This document shows positions 35,651 to 44,615 of a stretch of 64,000 nt of DNA, in pieces. A model generated the notes under the pieces. It was not told where the DNA came from. It did no database searches and saw only the letters and a list, made by a program, of their open reading frames with translations. The stretch lies in assembly GCF_013166575.1 (NCBI RefSeq), contig NZ_JABKKE010000006.1, forward strand, positions 1-64,000, given 5' to 3'. Every line of letters starts with the position of its first letter. Position 1 is the stretch's first letter. This stretch comes from Xylanibacter rodentium. Lineage in GTDB: Bacteria > Bacteroidota > Bacteroidia > Bacteroidales > Bacteroidaceae. A program made the position numbers and the translations under genes.

Positions 35651-37093
35651 CTACTTGGTGAATGTAACGTTCTCCACATGCTCGCCCAAAAATATGCCGG
35701 CATAGTCGGAAGTCTTATACCACTTCAGTTTTTCCGGCATGTCGTCATATATGGTCCGCCCGTTGATTCGCAGATTCTCAAAGTGTATGTTCTTCACCGT
35801 ACGCTCCTCGTTATATCCTGCAATAATGGACATCTCCGGCTTCACACCGTTATATGATATGTCGCGCAAGTAAATGTCATGTATGCCACGGCCCGGAGCA
35901 GCACAATATTTCTTGTTGTAGCACACACGGAAATTGAACAGCATACCACCGCGTGAAAGACTCTCCACCCTTATGTTCTGGAATGTAACGCGTCTGACAA
36001 GATTGTTGTCACCGTTGTTAATGCCTATACACCCCTTGTAGTCTATCTGCCGCTCGGGATTTTCCAATATGTCAATATCCTCGTATACCACGTTCTCTAT
36101 CACTTCGTTCTTGTTTATATCACCGTGCAAACCTATCATTATGGGATGGGCCACGTCCGCCCAGTACACGGCATCCGTCACACGTATGTCACGACAACCG
36201 CCGGCATACCCCTTGCGGGTGCAATATATGGTGGAGCAGTCGTCGCTGGTGCGGCAGAACACATGTTCATAACTGACATGGTTGCTCGCAAACACATTCA
36301 TACCGTCACCCCAACCGTACCACGACATAACCTTGGCATTGCGCACTCTCACCGAACTGCTGCCACCGACGGGAATCTGCGTGGTAAACGGTCCGTCGAT
36401 AACGACATTGTCAGAATAGCGCACCATTATGCCTTCGTGCTGACGTTCAGGATTGACCATGCCGTGGCCTATAACTTTCACATTGCGGGCTCCATACACC
36501 GACATCCACCCCTTGATATAAGCACCGCCGTCGATATATACGGTCGCTCCGGTAGGAATGCTTATGGAATCGCCACCAAGGTCATAATAACCAGGACCGT
36601 AATATATGAAACTCTTGCTTTTGCGCATCTCCTTTGTCACCACAGGAGCAGGATTGTTGGCGAATATCTGCAGATTATGGAAAATATCACCGTTCACCTC
36701 TACCGACACATAACGTGATTCTGTCAGCGAAAAACGTATGGTATCACCGTTTACGGTATGCTTTATGTCATAAGACAACGGGCGTACACGGCAACTGTCC
36801 ACCCGTTGGCGGCGGCTCACAACTGCAAGTTCAACAGCCTGCCCAGTGGAAAAATCAAAGTCGAACGAAGCTACGGAAGTGTTCTCCACACTATGCTTAC
36901 CGCTAATGGCGTTGTCGACCTTCCACAAATACGTGGGAACCGTCTGCCATGTTCCTCCCGGCTGACGCACGAGCAAAGTAAAGTCATCGTTCAACGGAGC
37001 TCCGTCGGGAGCCGGATAGGTCTTCAGTCCGGCGGCATAGCCGACCATGGACAGCATTGTCAAAAGCATCAATAATGATAGTTTGCGTTTCAT
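35651..37093 (-). CDS. GH28-like beta-helix pectin-active protein
   Basis: A 480-residue exported protein (signal peptide MKRKLSLLMLLTMLSMVGYA). An N-terminal beta-sandwich (about 25-130) precedes a right-handed parallel beta-helix. Candidate active-site residues are in GWGDGMNV, RTSDDCSTIY and HPIMIGLHGD. The layout resembles GH28/GH49-type hydrolases. The start codon overlaps the stop of the GH88 gene as ATGA, so it is the last gene of a coupled four-gene minus-strand operon. A role in cutting galacturonate-containing backbone is likely, but the exact family is uncertain. Confidence 0.75.
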   Translation of the reverse strand: MKRKLSLLMLLTMLSMVGYAAGLKTYPAPDGAPLNDDFTLLVRQPGGTWQTVPTYLWKVDNAISGKHSVENTSVASFDFDFSTGQAVELAVVSRRQRVDSCRVRPLSYDIKHTVNGDTIRFSLTESRYVSVEVNGDIFHNLQIFANNPAPVVTKEMRKSKSFIYYGPGYYDLGGDSISIPTGATVYIDGGAYIKGWMSVYGARNVKVIGHGMVNPERQHEGIMVRYSDNVVIDGPFTTQIPVGGSSSVRVRNAKVMSWYGWGDGMNVFASNHVSYEHVFCRTSDDCSTIYCTRKGYAGGCRDIRVTDAVYWADVAHPIMIGLHGDINKNEVIENVVYEDIDILENPERQIDYKGCIGINNGDNNLVRRVTFQNIRVESLSRGGMLFNFRVCYNKKYCAAPGRGIHDIYLRDISYNGVKPEMSIIAGYNEERTVKNIHFENLRINGRTIYDDMPEKLKWYKTSDYAGIFLGEHVENVTFTK

Positions 37094-38277
37094 TGTATTT
37101 TATTTAGTTTTAGTAATGCTTCAATATAATAATAGTCTGCATAGACGATACTCGCGTCAATCTCGCTCCCCGCCGGATGATGACCGGTGGAATGCCTGAG
37201 AAAAGCCACATTACGCTTGCCGCTCTGATATCTGTCGGTACTCAAATCGGACAGCATCCGTATTGCCGCATCACGATAAAAGTCGCCTTTGAATCCGCCG
37301 ACATATCCACTCAGTTCGAGCAGGGCGGAAGCTACGACACAAGCAGCCGAAGCGTCCTTGGGAGCATTGGAACGCAGGTCGTCCATATCCCACAACGGCA
37401 CCCAGTCGTCACTGGTCTCTTTCAAACGCTTCAGATATATATCGGTAACCTTTTGGGCAAAGTCGAGAAACAGCTTGTCTTTGGTATAACGATACACCAT
37501 CGTATAGCCATAGACGGCCCAAGACTGCCCACGCGACCACATGGAACAGTCGGACAAACCCTGATGTGTCTGTCCGCGGAGGAACTTGCCGGTCAAAGTG
37601 TCATATACAGCCACGTGATAACAAGAACCGTCGGCACGGAAATGATGACGCATTGTTGTCACGGCATGGCTCACAGCCAAATCTTCCAACAACCTGTTTC
37701 CACCGTTCCGGGCTGCCCAAAACAGCAGTTCAAGATTCATCATGTTGTCCATGATTGTGTTGTGTCCTTGATAATCGTTGACATGACGCGGCCAACTAAG
37801 CATCGTGCCGGCCTTGGGATTGAAAAGTGTCGCCAATGTATCGGCCGCATCCAATATCACCTTTTTATAAGTTTCGCTCTTGGTCTGCTCATATCCTTTC
37901 ATAAAAGAGTTGATGATAATAAAACCCAGATCGTGGTCATAGGCCGGCCTACCTGACAGATATGCAAGCTGACCGGTATAGCCCTCGGCGGCTTTGCGCA
38001 CTTCCTTGTCGCCGGTATAGGCATAATCCATCCACAGTATGCCCGGCCAAAATCCCGAACACCATTCCTCAGCCACTGCTTTACGGCAGTTCCACCCTTC
38101 CTGCTTGTCGGTGGCAAGAATATTGCGTGGTGCTATTTTGAAATCATACGGTCTGAGCAACCTCAATGCCCTGCCTACCTGCGATGAGCAATACTCCAGC
38201 TGTTTGTCCGCATCAAATGTTCCGGCATTCGCATACATCGAAGCGATACATGCCAGAATAAATACAATCCGTTTCAT
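37090..38277 (-). CDS. Unsaturated glucuronyl/galacturonyl hydrolase, GH88
   Basis: A 395-residue exported (alpha/alpha)6-barrel enzyme with signal peptide MKRIVFILACIASMYANA. Family features include WCSGFWPGILWM, RPAYDHDLGFI (catalytic aspartate region) and CSMWSRGQSWAVYGYTM. GH88 enzymes remove unsaturated uronic acid from the ends of oligosaccharides made by lyases, here presumably PL11 products. The start at 38277 overlaps the stop of the upstream gene as ATGA; its own stop overlaps the next start the same way. A GTG six bases upstream is a less likely start. This is strong evidence for a single co-translated unit. Confidence 0.88.
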   Translation of the reverse strand: MKRIVFILACIASMYANAGTFDADKQLEYCSSQVGRALRLLRPYDFKIAPRNILATDKQEGWNCRKAVAEEWCSGFWPGILWMDYAYTGDKEVRKAAEGYTGQLAYLSGRPAYDHDLGFIIINSFMKGYEQTKSETYKKVILDAADTLATLFNPKAGTMLSWPRHVNDYQGHNTIMDNMMNLELLFWAARNGGNRLLEDLAVSHAVTTMRHHFRADGSCYHVAVYDTLTGKFLRGQTHQGLSDCSMWSRGQSWAVYGYTMVYRYTKDKLFLDFAQKVTDIYLKRLKETSDDWVPLWDMDDLRSNAPKDASAACVVASALLELSGYVGGFKGDFYRDAAIRMLSDLSTDRYQSGKRNVAFLRHSTGHHPAGSEIDASIVYADYYYIEALLKLNKIQ

Positions 38278-40613
38278 CTGCACAATATTGTTTTTCCATT
38301 GGATATTATAGAATATACGGCATCAACCTTCATGCCGTCATATTTCATCTTCGTCTTTTGCGGGGCCGAGAAGATATAGTCCGTACGTCCGTTCTTCAAA
38401 ACGACCTTTATACCGACGGCATCCTTGCCCGACGGCTTGAAAAACTCTACGGTCCGTATCTCTGAAGGCTCATCGGTGTCGCTCGGTTCGAACACGGCTA
38501 CAAAAGGCTTTGTCCATGCTTCGCCGCACTGCCGGGCCACATAGGTCAATACAGGCTGCTCCCCGACATTATACGGCATAAACTTGGGCAACCGTTCATA
38601 CTCGAGATTTACAGGCGACAACGCCTTGAACACCTCACGGTCACGGTATCCCTGCATCCACATCGTCATGTCAATCTTCCTCCCGTCAGGGCACTCTGTG
38701 GTGAAGGTCGCCTTGACGTCGTTGCCCGTACGTGCGCTTTTCTTGTCGTATATATAAGAATAAGCATACAGATTTCCACCGGCAAAGGCCAGCTCTTCAC
38801 TCGGTTTCAGTGCCAGGTCCCCGTTGTCTGCACCCGTCAATGTCATCGTCTGTCCAAGGTTGTGATAGAAGTAATCATGAAACTGTCCGTCACCGACGGC
38901 CCTGCTTCGGAATATGTCTATATAGTATCCGCCGGCATCGCTTGTCCTGACAATACCGTTGGTACGCATCTGACGCGCCTGTGTCTCAGGCTCGACAAAG
39001 CTCACCTGACTGAATGTCGCCGGGCCGAATCCTACCTTGTCATTGGTATCAGGATAACGCGCCTCAACCTTGAAAGCATGGTTGGACATCATCACGGCAT
39101 AGCCCGACTTTCCGTTGACGCACACCGTATTGTGGGCAGGAAACTGCGAATAGTACTCTTTATAGTCGTCACCGCTATACAGCGTACGTCCGATACCACC
39201 GTCAGGACCAAGCACAAACCCCTTGCCATACAGTTCCATTGATATGCCATTGGCGTGCATATGGTTGCCCAACGAGCCGTTGAGGGATATGGCAAGATCG
39301 TGACGCTCGTCCATGCCTGTACGCTGCATGAGCCACGACACGTTGGGAGCATAGAATGACGGAGACACATATTGCTCGATCTTCTCTTTAGGAGCATCTG
39401 AGGCTATTGCCTCCTTAAGGCCAACAAACTCCTGCTCAAGGGCTTTGTCTCCGTGTCTGCGGGCATAGTCGAGCACCTGGTCGGCAGCCCTCATACTAAG
39501 ATAGTTGGGATGTGTGTCGCCAAAACCACATATCATCCGGTTGGGCATCAGATACTGGGGCGATGCCATAACAGCCCTTTTCAGCACAGGCAAGTCCTTG
39601 AACATATCCATTCCGGCCTCTACATCCATGCGGTTGGCAAAGGAGGCGAAGTCGTTAAGCACAGTAGTACTATATCCGGGAGACTCGTACCATATGGCTG
39701 TGTTGTGGTCAAAACAATAGTCAGTCATGCGCTTCATGCTCCATTGGCGTATGCTCGACTTATTTAGCACCCTGTCCTGATAGTATTCCCTGCCCTTTCC
39801 GTCACTGTAGGCACTGTTCGGCTGCAACGCTGAAGCTATCTTTGCCACAAACTCGGCTTGAAACAGGTTCCAGTTGTTATGGGGTACACCGTTGGCAATG
39901 ATGTTTTCCGCCCACTTCTTCATGGCAGCCTCATGCAAATCCGACCGTCCGTAACGCGGCACAAGCAGCCTGTATGTCTCCGTGACTTCGTTCACGGCAT
40001 CTTCGTGTATCACCTCGAACGTCGTCATTCCGACGAGTGTCTGCATATGACCGTGCATCAAGTCTGTCGGAACGTTGCGATGGTATATACCTTTCAGATA
40101 AGTGTCGAGCACAGGCCTCGCGAGATTAGCATAAGCCGTATCGCCGGTGGCGGCAAAGATGCGGGCCGCATCCCGGGCAATACCGAGAATCTCACGGTTC
40201 ACACCGGCTATGTTGCATCCCGTCTTCGCCGGACTTACCTTTTCCTTAATGCCTGTTGCCTTGTTGATGTACGTGACGTTCGACTGTGCGTCGTCGTCAT
40301 ACGGAACAATATCCTCCAATTTAGGCCGAGAATAGGCCGCACCGTTGCTCCGCGTACCGTTAAACCTGACCGTAGGAACCGGTGCCCGGTTGCCGCCCGC
40401 ATGGTCAAAAGTCTCACCGTTTACATATACATCCGTAGCATGCGAATGCCAATACATCTGCAAACGCGACGTGAGCCAGTCGCTTTGTACGGCCACTTTG
40501 TTCATATACACGTCTACACGCTGTTTCAGTTTGCTTGCGTCATAGTCTTGCGCGTGGCCCGAGAACTGCATGCACAGGCAAAGGCACAGACTTATCATTG
40601 CCTTTCTTTTCAT
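38274..40613 (-). CDS. Heparinase II/III-like polysaccharide lyase
   Basis: A 779-residue exported protein (signal peptide to about residue 21). An (alpha/alpha) toroid occupies the N-terminal half, followed by a beta-sandwich. The segment SLNGSLGNHMHANGISMELYG (about 440-460) resembles the heparinase II/III C-terminal fold. Families with this fold (PL12, PL15, PL17, PL21) split uronic-acid polysaccharides. Its place between PL11 and GH88 in a coupled operon suggests it acts on acidic oligosaccharides of pectin rather than heparin. That is inference, and the exact PL family is not assigned. It is 269 bp from PL11, with a hairpin in between, so it may have its own promoter. Confidence 0.75.
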   Translation of the reverse strand: MKRKAMISLCLCLCMQFSGHAQDYDASKLKQRVDVYMNKVAVQSDWLTSRLQMYWHSHATDVYVNGETFDHAGGNRAPVPTVRFNGTRSNGAAYSRPKLEDIVPYDDDAQSNVTYINKATGIKEKVSPAKTGCNIAGVNREILGIARDAARIFAATGDTAYANLARPVLDTYLKGIYHRNVPTDLMHGHMQTLVGMTTFEVIHEDAVNEVTETYRLLVPRYGRSDLHEAAMKKWAENIIANGVPHNNWNLFQAEFVAKIASALQPNSAYSDGKGREYYQDRVLNKSSIRQWSMKRMTDYCFDHNTAIWYESPGYSTTVLNDFASFANRMDVEAGMDMFKDLPVLKRAVMASPQYLMPNRMICGFGDTHPNYLSMRAADQVLDYARRHGDKALEQEFVGLKEAIASDAPKEKIEQYVSPSFYAPNVSWLMQRTGMDERHDLAISLNGSLGNHMHANGISMELYGKGFVLGPDGGIGRTLYSGDDYKEYYSQFPAHNTVCVNGKSGYAVMMSNHAFKVEARYPDTNDKVGFGPATFSQVSFVEPETQARQMRTNGIVRTSDAGGYYIDIFRSRAVGDGQFHDYFYHNLGQTMTLTGADNGDLALKPSEELAFAGGNLYAYSYIYDKKSARTGNDVKATFTTECPDGRKIDMTMWMQGYRDREVFKALSPVNLEYERLPKFMPYNVGEQPVLTYVARQCGEAWTKPFVAVFEPSDTDEPSEIRTVEFFKPSGKDAVGIKVVLKNGRTDYIFSAPQKTKMKYDGMKVDAVYSIISNGKTILCR

Positions 40614-40761
40614 ATTTTGAATTCGTCGTTATTAAATATGAGTATGACAGATTGTTCCTACAGGAACACCTTTTATATAAATACGGATAAACAACATGTC
40701 TTACTCAAACGAACGGGATGAAATTTAGACCAAACATCAACTTTTTACAGACAAAAATGCC

Positions 40762-40829
40762 GCATGGCTTCGGAATCGTACCAAAGTTCCAATACCGGTA
40801 TGGACTTTGATGTGACTCCGAAGCCATGC
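40762..40829 (-). terminator. Terminator after PL11
   Basis: The outer stem of 13 bp (GCATGGCTTCGGA against TCCGAAGCCATGC) encloses a second stem (AAAGTTCC/GGACTTT, imperfect) with an ACCGGT centre. On the minus strand it is followed by GGCATTTTTG, about 55 bp past the PL11 stop. Confidence 0.8.
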
Positions 40830-40882
40830 AACACTCTTATTAAAAACGTCAAGAGCAGAAAACCTTAACGGCCCGCGCCCGT

Positions 40883-43066
40883 TCATTTCAGGAATTCCAC
40901 GACCGTATTGTCTGGACCGAGATAAAATCCTGTCCACGGCGGCTGGTTGTACGCCACATTCTCCGTGGCCACGCCAAGACGATATGGTATGTCTTCCATA
41001 AGACAGTTGATGCGGTAGTCGGTAGGTATGGGCGACACGTATATGCGCAACTCGCTGCTGTCATCGGTGCGGGTGACGACCTCCTCACGCCAGTCGCCGA
41101 GTATATCGGCACTGACACAGGGGTTTGACTTGGTGCCGTTGTTGAACTGACATCCGTCAAACTTCACTATCGGATAAACCTTTCCCGTGGTCCAGTCATA
41201 CTTTGATACTGTGGCATGATCGAGCATCTCGCGCAGCAGGTCACCGTCCCACCATATACCGAAATTGGTAGGCAGACGCATACCGCGCATATACAGAGCC
41301 GTATCGTCCGAATTGGAAGAGTCCTGATTGTCATTTTCAGATGCTTTCTTGACTGCCGGCTTGGTCGGCTTTGACGCTGCTCCGTCAGAATGGCCTTCAG
41401 CGTTACGCTGTGACAGAGGCTTCAATATCTCACCTTTTATCGTCCTTATCCCCTTGCTGTCTGAGCTCCACATCTCCAGTCCAGGGTTTGTCGGGTCAAT
41501 ATCGGCAGCCATGCAGCGGCCGACATCTATACCGCTCTTTATCTGGAAGAGTATCTTGCCCGTCGCGGCATCGCGCAATTCGCTGCCGTCACGTCGGTTT
41601 TCATGACAGTCCCACAACTGCAAACGGTCGGACGAAGGGTCAAATACAGTCAAATGCATAGCGTCGCCATGCCCCATACCCGTATTATATAATCCCGTGC
41701 CGTCATTATCTACAGCCATCGAGCCGTATATAATCTCGTCGCATCCGTCACCATCTACGTCGGCTATGCGTATGTTGTGGTTGCCCTGCCCGGCATAGCT
41801 GCGCCAACGCTCGTCGTCGGTGTCAAAGGTCCATCGGTTTTTCAGTTCCTTTCCGTCCCAGTCCCATGCCGCAATGACGGTGCGGGTGTAGTATCCGCGA
41901 CAGAAAATGCCGCTCGCCCTACGACCGTCAAGATAGCCTACAGCGGCCAGATAGCGCTCCGAACGGTTGCCACGTTCGTCGCCCCACGCCCTAAGCTCGC
42001 CACGTTCGGGAACATAATCCACCGTTGCCATGGCCTCACCCGTCAGTCCGTTGAACACCGTGAGATATTCCGGTCCGTCAAGTATGCGGCCGGACTTTGA
42101 CATGATTCCGGGCCATTGGTAGCGGTTGGCGTTTCTGTTGGCATTGCCACGTCGGTTCCGCTGCTGTCCGCGTCGGTCTTGCTGTCCTTTCATTTGTCCC
42201 TGCCGCTTTACCTGCCGGCTGTCACGCTGCCTGCCGTTCTGCCATTGCTTGCGCATCTTCTCGCGTTCTGCGGCCTCCTTCACGGCATAGGTACGGTTTT
42301 CCTCGAAATGTTCCATAGCCTCCTTTATTCCATACCGCCAGTCGGCTTTGGCGTCACCGATAACCTTGCCACGCCCGTCAACAGTGCCGTCGGCTGTCTT
42401 TACCATCATCTCGGCACGGCCGTCACCGTCGAAATCATATACCATAAACTGCGTGTAGTGTGCACCTGCACGGATATTCGGTCCCATATCGATGCGCCAC
42501 AGACGCTCACCGCTGATACGGTAGCAGTCGAAAAGTACCGGACCTGTAAATCCGTCGTGCGAATTGTCGTGCGCGTTAGACGGTTCCCATTTCAGTATTA
42601 TCTCGTATTGTCCGTCACCATCGACATCGCCCACGCTTGCATCGTTGGCCGAATACGTGAATGCACGGCCATCGGGTGTGATGCCTCCCTCCGGCTTGTC
42701 GAGCTTTATCGGCAGATAGCCGACCGGAGCATCGGCCCTGAGAGTATAGATGCCGTTACGGCTGCCGCCGCGAATCTCGTATGTCACGTCGCCCCCGCCT
42801 GTGTTCCTGTCGATGAAAAACGTACCGCCTTCGGTGAGCGGCTTGTCGTTCAGCTTCACTCCGTTGCGGTATATGTCGAACGGTTCTCCCTTACGGTCGC
42901 TCATCAGTGTGCGCCACGTAACCACGGCCGAGCCGTCCGATTGTCGCAAAGCCACAATACCACGATCAAGCCTTTCGCGGCTTATCCGTTTCATGTCATA
43001 GCGCGGCTGGCACCACGATGCCGTAAAGGCGAGTGCGGCAACGGTTGATAAAAGTATCTTCTTCAT
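40883..43066 (-). CDS. Rhamnogalacturonan lyase, PL11
   Basis: A 727-residue exported eight-bladed beta-propeller lyase (signal peptide MKKILLSTVAALAFTASWC). An N-terminal beta domain is followed by repeated calcium-binding DVDGDG/DFDGDG loops, for example ASVGDVDGDGQYEIILKW. It cuts the rhamnogalacturonan I backbone by beta-elimination. Two insertions are unusual: a basic Gln/Arg/Asn-rich stretch at about residues 269-312 and a Ser/Asp/Lys-rich stretch at about 549-589. Both sit between propeller blades. PL11 proteins of the Bacteroides and Bacillus type are shorter by roughly these lengths. It is first in the minus-strand group that includes the heparinase-like, GH88 and GH28-like genes. 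Confidence 0.92.
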   Translation of the reverse strand: MKKILLSTVAALAFTASWCQPRYDMKRISRERLDRGIVALRQSDGSAVVTWRTLMSDRKGEPFDIYRNGVKLNDKPLTEGGTFFIDRNTGGGDVTYEIRGGSRNGIYTLRADAPVGYLPIKLDKPEGGITPDGRAFTYSANDASVGDVDGDGQYEIILKWEPSNAHDNSHDGFTGPVLFDCYRISGERLWRIDMGPNIRAGAHYTQFMVYDFDGDGRAEMMVKTADGTVDGRGKVIGDAKADWRYGIKEAMEHFEENRTYAVKEAAEREKMRKQWQNGRQRDSRQVKRQGQMKGQQDRRGQQRNRRGNANRNANRYQWPGIMSKSGRILDGPEYLTVFNGLTGEAMATVDYVPERGELRAWGDERGNRSERYLAAVGYLDGRRASGIFCRGYYTRTVIAAWDWDGKELKNRWTFDTDDERWRSYAGQGNHNIRIADVDGDGCDEIIYGSMAVDNDGTGLYNTGMGHGDAMHLTVFDPSSDRLQLWDCHENRRDGSELRDAATGKILFQIKSGIDVGRCMAADIDPTNPGLEMWSSDSKGIRTIKGEILKPLSQRNAEGHSDGAASKPTKPAVKKASENDNQDSSNSDDTALYMRGMRLPTNFGIWWDGDLLREMLDHATVSKYDWTTGKVYPIVKFDGCQFNNGTKSNPCVSADILGDWREEVVTRTDDSSELRIYVSPIPTDYRINCLMEDIPYRLGVATENVAYNQPPWTGFYLGPDNTVVEFLK

Positions 43067-43291
43067 TATTTATTAGTAGATTGTTTTTATATATAATAAT
43101 AGATGTGGCCGTGTGCCACCCTCCTATTTGTTTTGACGCATTGAATACGGAAAGGTTTAATGTCGGTTGAATTTATCGATATGTTTTCTAATATCCATAT
43201 TGATTGTATTCCAAAAACACTGTAATTTTGCAGAGAATTTTGAATAAACAATAACAAGGTTAGTGCTGCAGAAAAAATAGTTCTGAGCTAT

Positions 43292-43610
43292 TAAGTTGGT
43301 CAACAAAATTAAACTACATAATCGTCCGGATATAGAGTGGATGCGCCTTGAAAAGGCAACAAGCACATAGCCCGGGGCAGAGCGAAGCGGCACCCCGGGA
43401 ATCAAACACCGACACTCCGCGCCCTGCAAGGGCAAAAGCATAAAAACATACAATATATAAACTGTAAATACCTGATAATTAATGCTTTTGCCCTTTCTGG
43501 GCGAGTGTATACAATCGTGTTGTTCCCGGGGTGCCGCTTCGCTCTGCCCCGGGCTGTGTGCTTATTGCCCCGTTGGGGCGCGTTATAGTTTAATACTGTG
43601 ACTAACTTAT
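43292..43610. repeat. Large imperfect palindromic element (319 bp)
   Basis: The two halves are imperfect reverse complements over their whole length. Outer ends TAAGTTGGTCAACAAA and a degenerate TAGTTTAATACTGTGACT at 43587. Middle arms share the run around GCAGAGCGAAGCGGCACCCC (left about 43379, right about 43532). Inner arms read AGGGCAAAAGCAT and ATGCTTTTGCCCT around 43429-43493. A better match to the outer left end lies at 43724-43748 (24 of 25 bases), giving a larger 457-bp span. It carries no gene. A single-stranded copy would fold into one long hairpin. Confidence 0.8.
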
Positions 43611-43665
43611 ATATTATTTGACTATGATTTTAGAAATGAACGACAAGTTTTGGACACCCTATCCG

Positions 43666-43710
43666 TTGGACACGTTCTGTCCGGACACGTTCTGTCCGGA
43701 CACGTTTTGT
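43666..43710 (+). repeat. 15-bp tandem repeat, three copies
   Basis: Three adjoining units of the type CCGGACACGTTCTGT, the first and third with one or two changes, followed by a partial fourth (TCGGA). A degenerate copy may precede. No spacers, so not a CRISPR array. Confidence 0.8.
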
Positions 43711-43898
43711 TCGGAGGATGATATAGTTTAATTTTGTTGACAAACTTATCCGTATAAGGTTGACTGTTTTTATTTTTAGAGAATATCATGTCATATGTCT
43801 TGATAATTCCGAATTTCGCACATCACGAAATAGAAACGGAAATGCACCGGTTTCTCGTTTCCGGCTCTGCTGAATCGCCAAAATTCCATCAAAGTTCT

Positions 43899-44006
43899 GC
43901 CGTAAAGGCCTTATTGGGTTGCCATAACGGCCTCTTTACCCTCCCATTACGGCCTCGTTGCAATGCAACTACGGCGCCGTTGCAACCTCGGGAGGCCCTT
44001 ACGGCA
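43899..44006. repeat. GGCC-rich palindromic repeat, copy 1
   Basis: Outer arms GCCGTAAAGGCC and GGCCCTTACGGC (11 of 12 bases pair). Inside are several ACGGCCTC units and a shorter pair CGTTGCAA/GTTGCAAC. The end GGGAGGCCCTTACGGCAA is shared with the repeat at 61232-61349. An open frame across this region (43788-44027) translates the repeat and is not taken as a gene. Confidence 0.7.
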
Positions 44007-44236
44007 AAACCCGCAAAGCAAAAATGAGGTGATTTTATTGCACACTTACGTTACAAACACGACTATACCTCTGATAGACAGGCTATTAAAGATACACGCT
44101 CAAAACTCGCATATTTGCACAAAAAAAATATTCTGTCGAGAATTTGCGAGTTTTACGGGCTATAGGTAAAGTATTTTCAGTACAAACATTTGATGATGTT
44201 CCAACATATCCGCAATGCCTCATGCTTGTACTGCTC
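44007..44236. other. Rest of the intergenic region before atl
   Basis: I see no gene, promoter box or strong hairpin in this 230-bp stretch, which closes the otherwise repeat-filled gap between PL11 and the alkyltransferase-like gene. Confidence 0.5.
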
Positions 44237-44548
44237 CTACAGTAACTGCCAACGACACGCTTTCATGTCAACGAAACCGGATTTCCGGAACACCACCCCC
44301 TCGACTTCGAGCAATGCCTGTTGCTGCGGCCAGCACGGGGCCGTGCGCCCTTGGGAGTTGACGACACGCCACGCCGGAACATGATGTCCGGCCGGCAATG
44401 AAGACAAGGCACGGGCCACAAGGCGCGAATGGCAAGGATAGCCTACGAGCCGTGCCACATCTCCGTATGTGAGAACCTTGCCCTCGGGTATATGACACAC
44501 CACCTCGCAAACTTCCTTATAAAACTGTTCGATGTCAGGTCTAAGCAT
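44237..44548 (-). CDS. Alkyltransferase-like protein (ATL)
   Basis: A 103-residue protein matching the C-terminal domain of O6-alkylguanine-DNA alkyltransferase, starting at MLRPDIEQFY. A start at 44572 is also open. The helix-turn-helix (VLTYGDVARLVGYPCHSRLV) is intact. The active-site motif PCHR is replaced by PAWRV (residues 58-62), with alanine in place of the alkyl-acceptor cysteine. ATL proteins bind O6-alkylguanine without repairing it and hand the lesion to nucleotide excision repair. The gene follows the DUF4143 ATPase gene by 67 bp on the same strand and may be co-transcribed. Confidence 0.85.
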   Translation of the reverse strand: MLRPDIEQFYKEVCEVVCHIPEGKVLTYGDVARLVGYPCHSRLVARALSSLPAGHHVPAWRVVNSQGRTAPCWPQQQALLEVEGVVFRKSGFVDMKACRWQLL

Positions 44549-44615
44549 TAATACCGGTATTTCAATTTCCAAATGGCGGTCAAAACCGTCTGTCTGCCGA
44601 GCAGCCTGGCTGCAA

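Noticed and set aside
43788..44027. 79-residue protein
   Set aside because: It translates the GGCC-rich palindromic repeat; its tail REALTA also appears in the frame across the second copy at 61125-61355, showing repeat origin.
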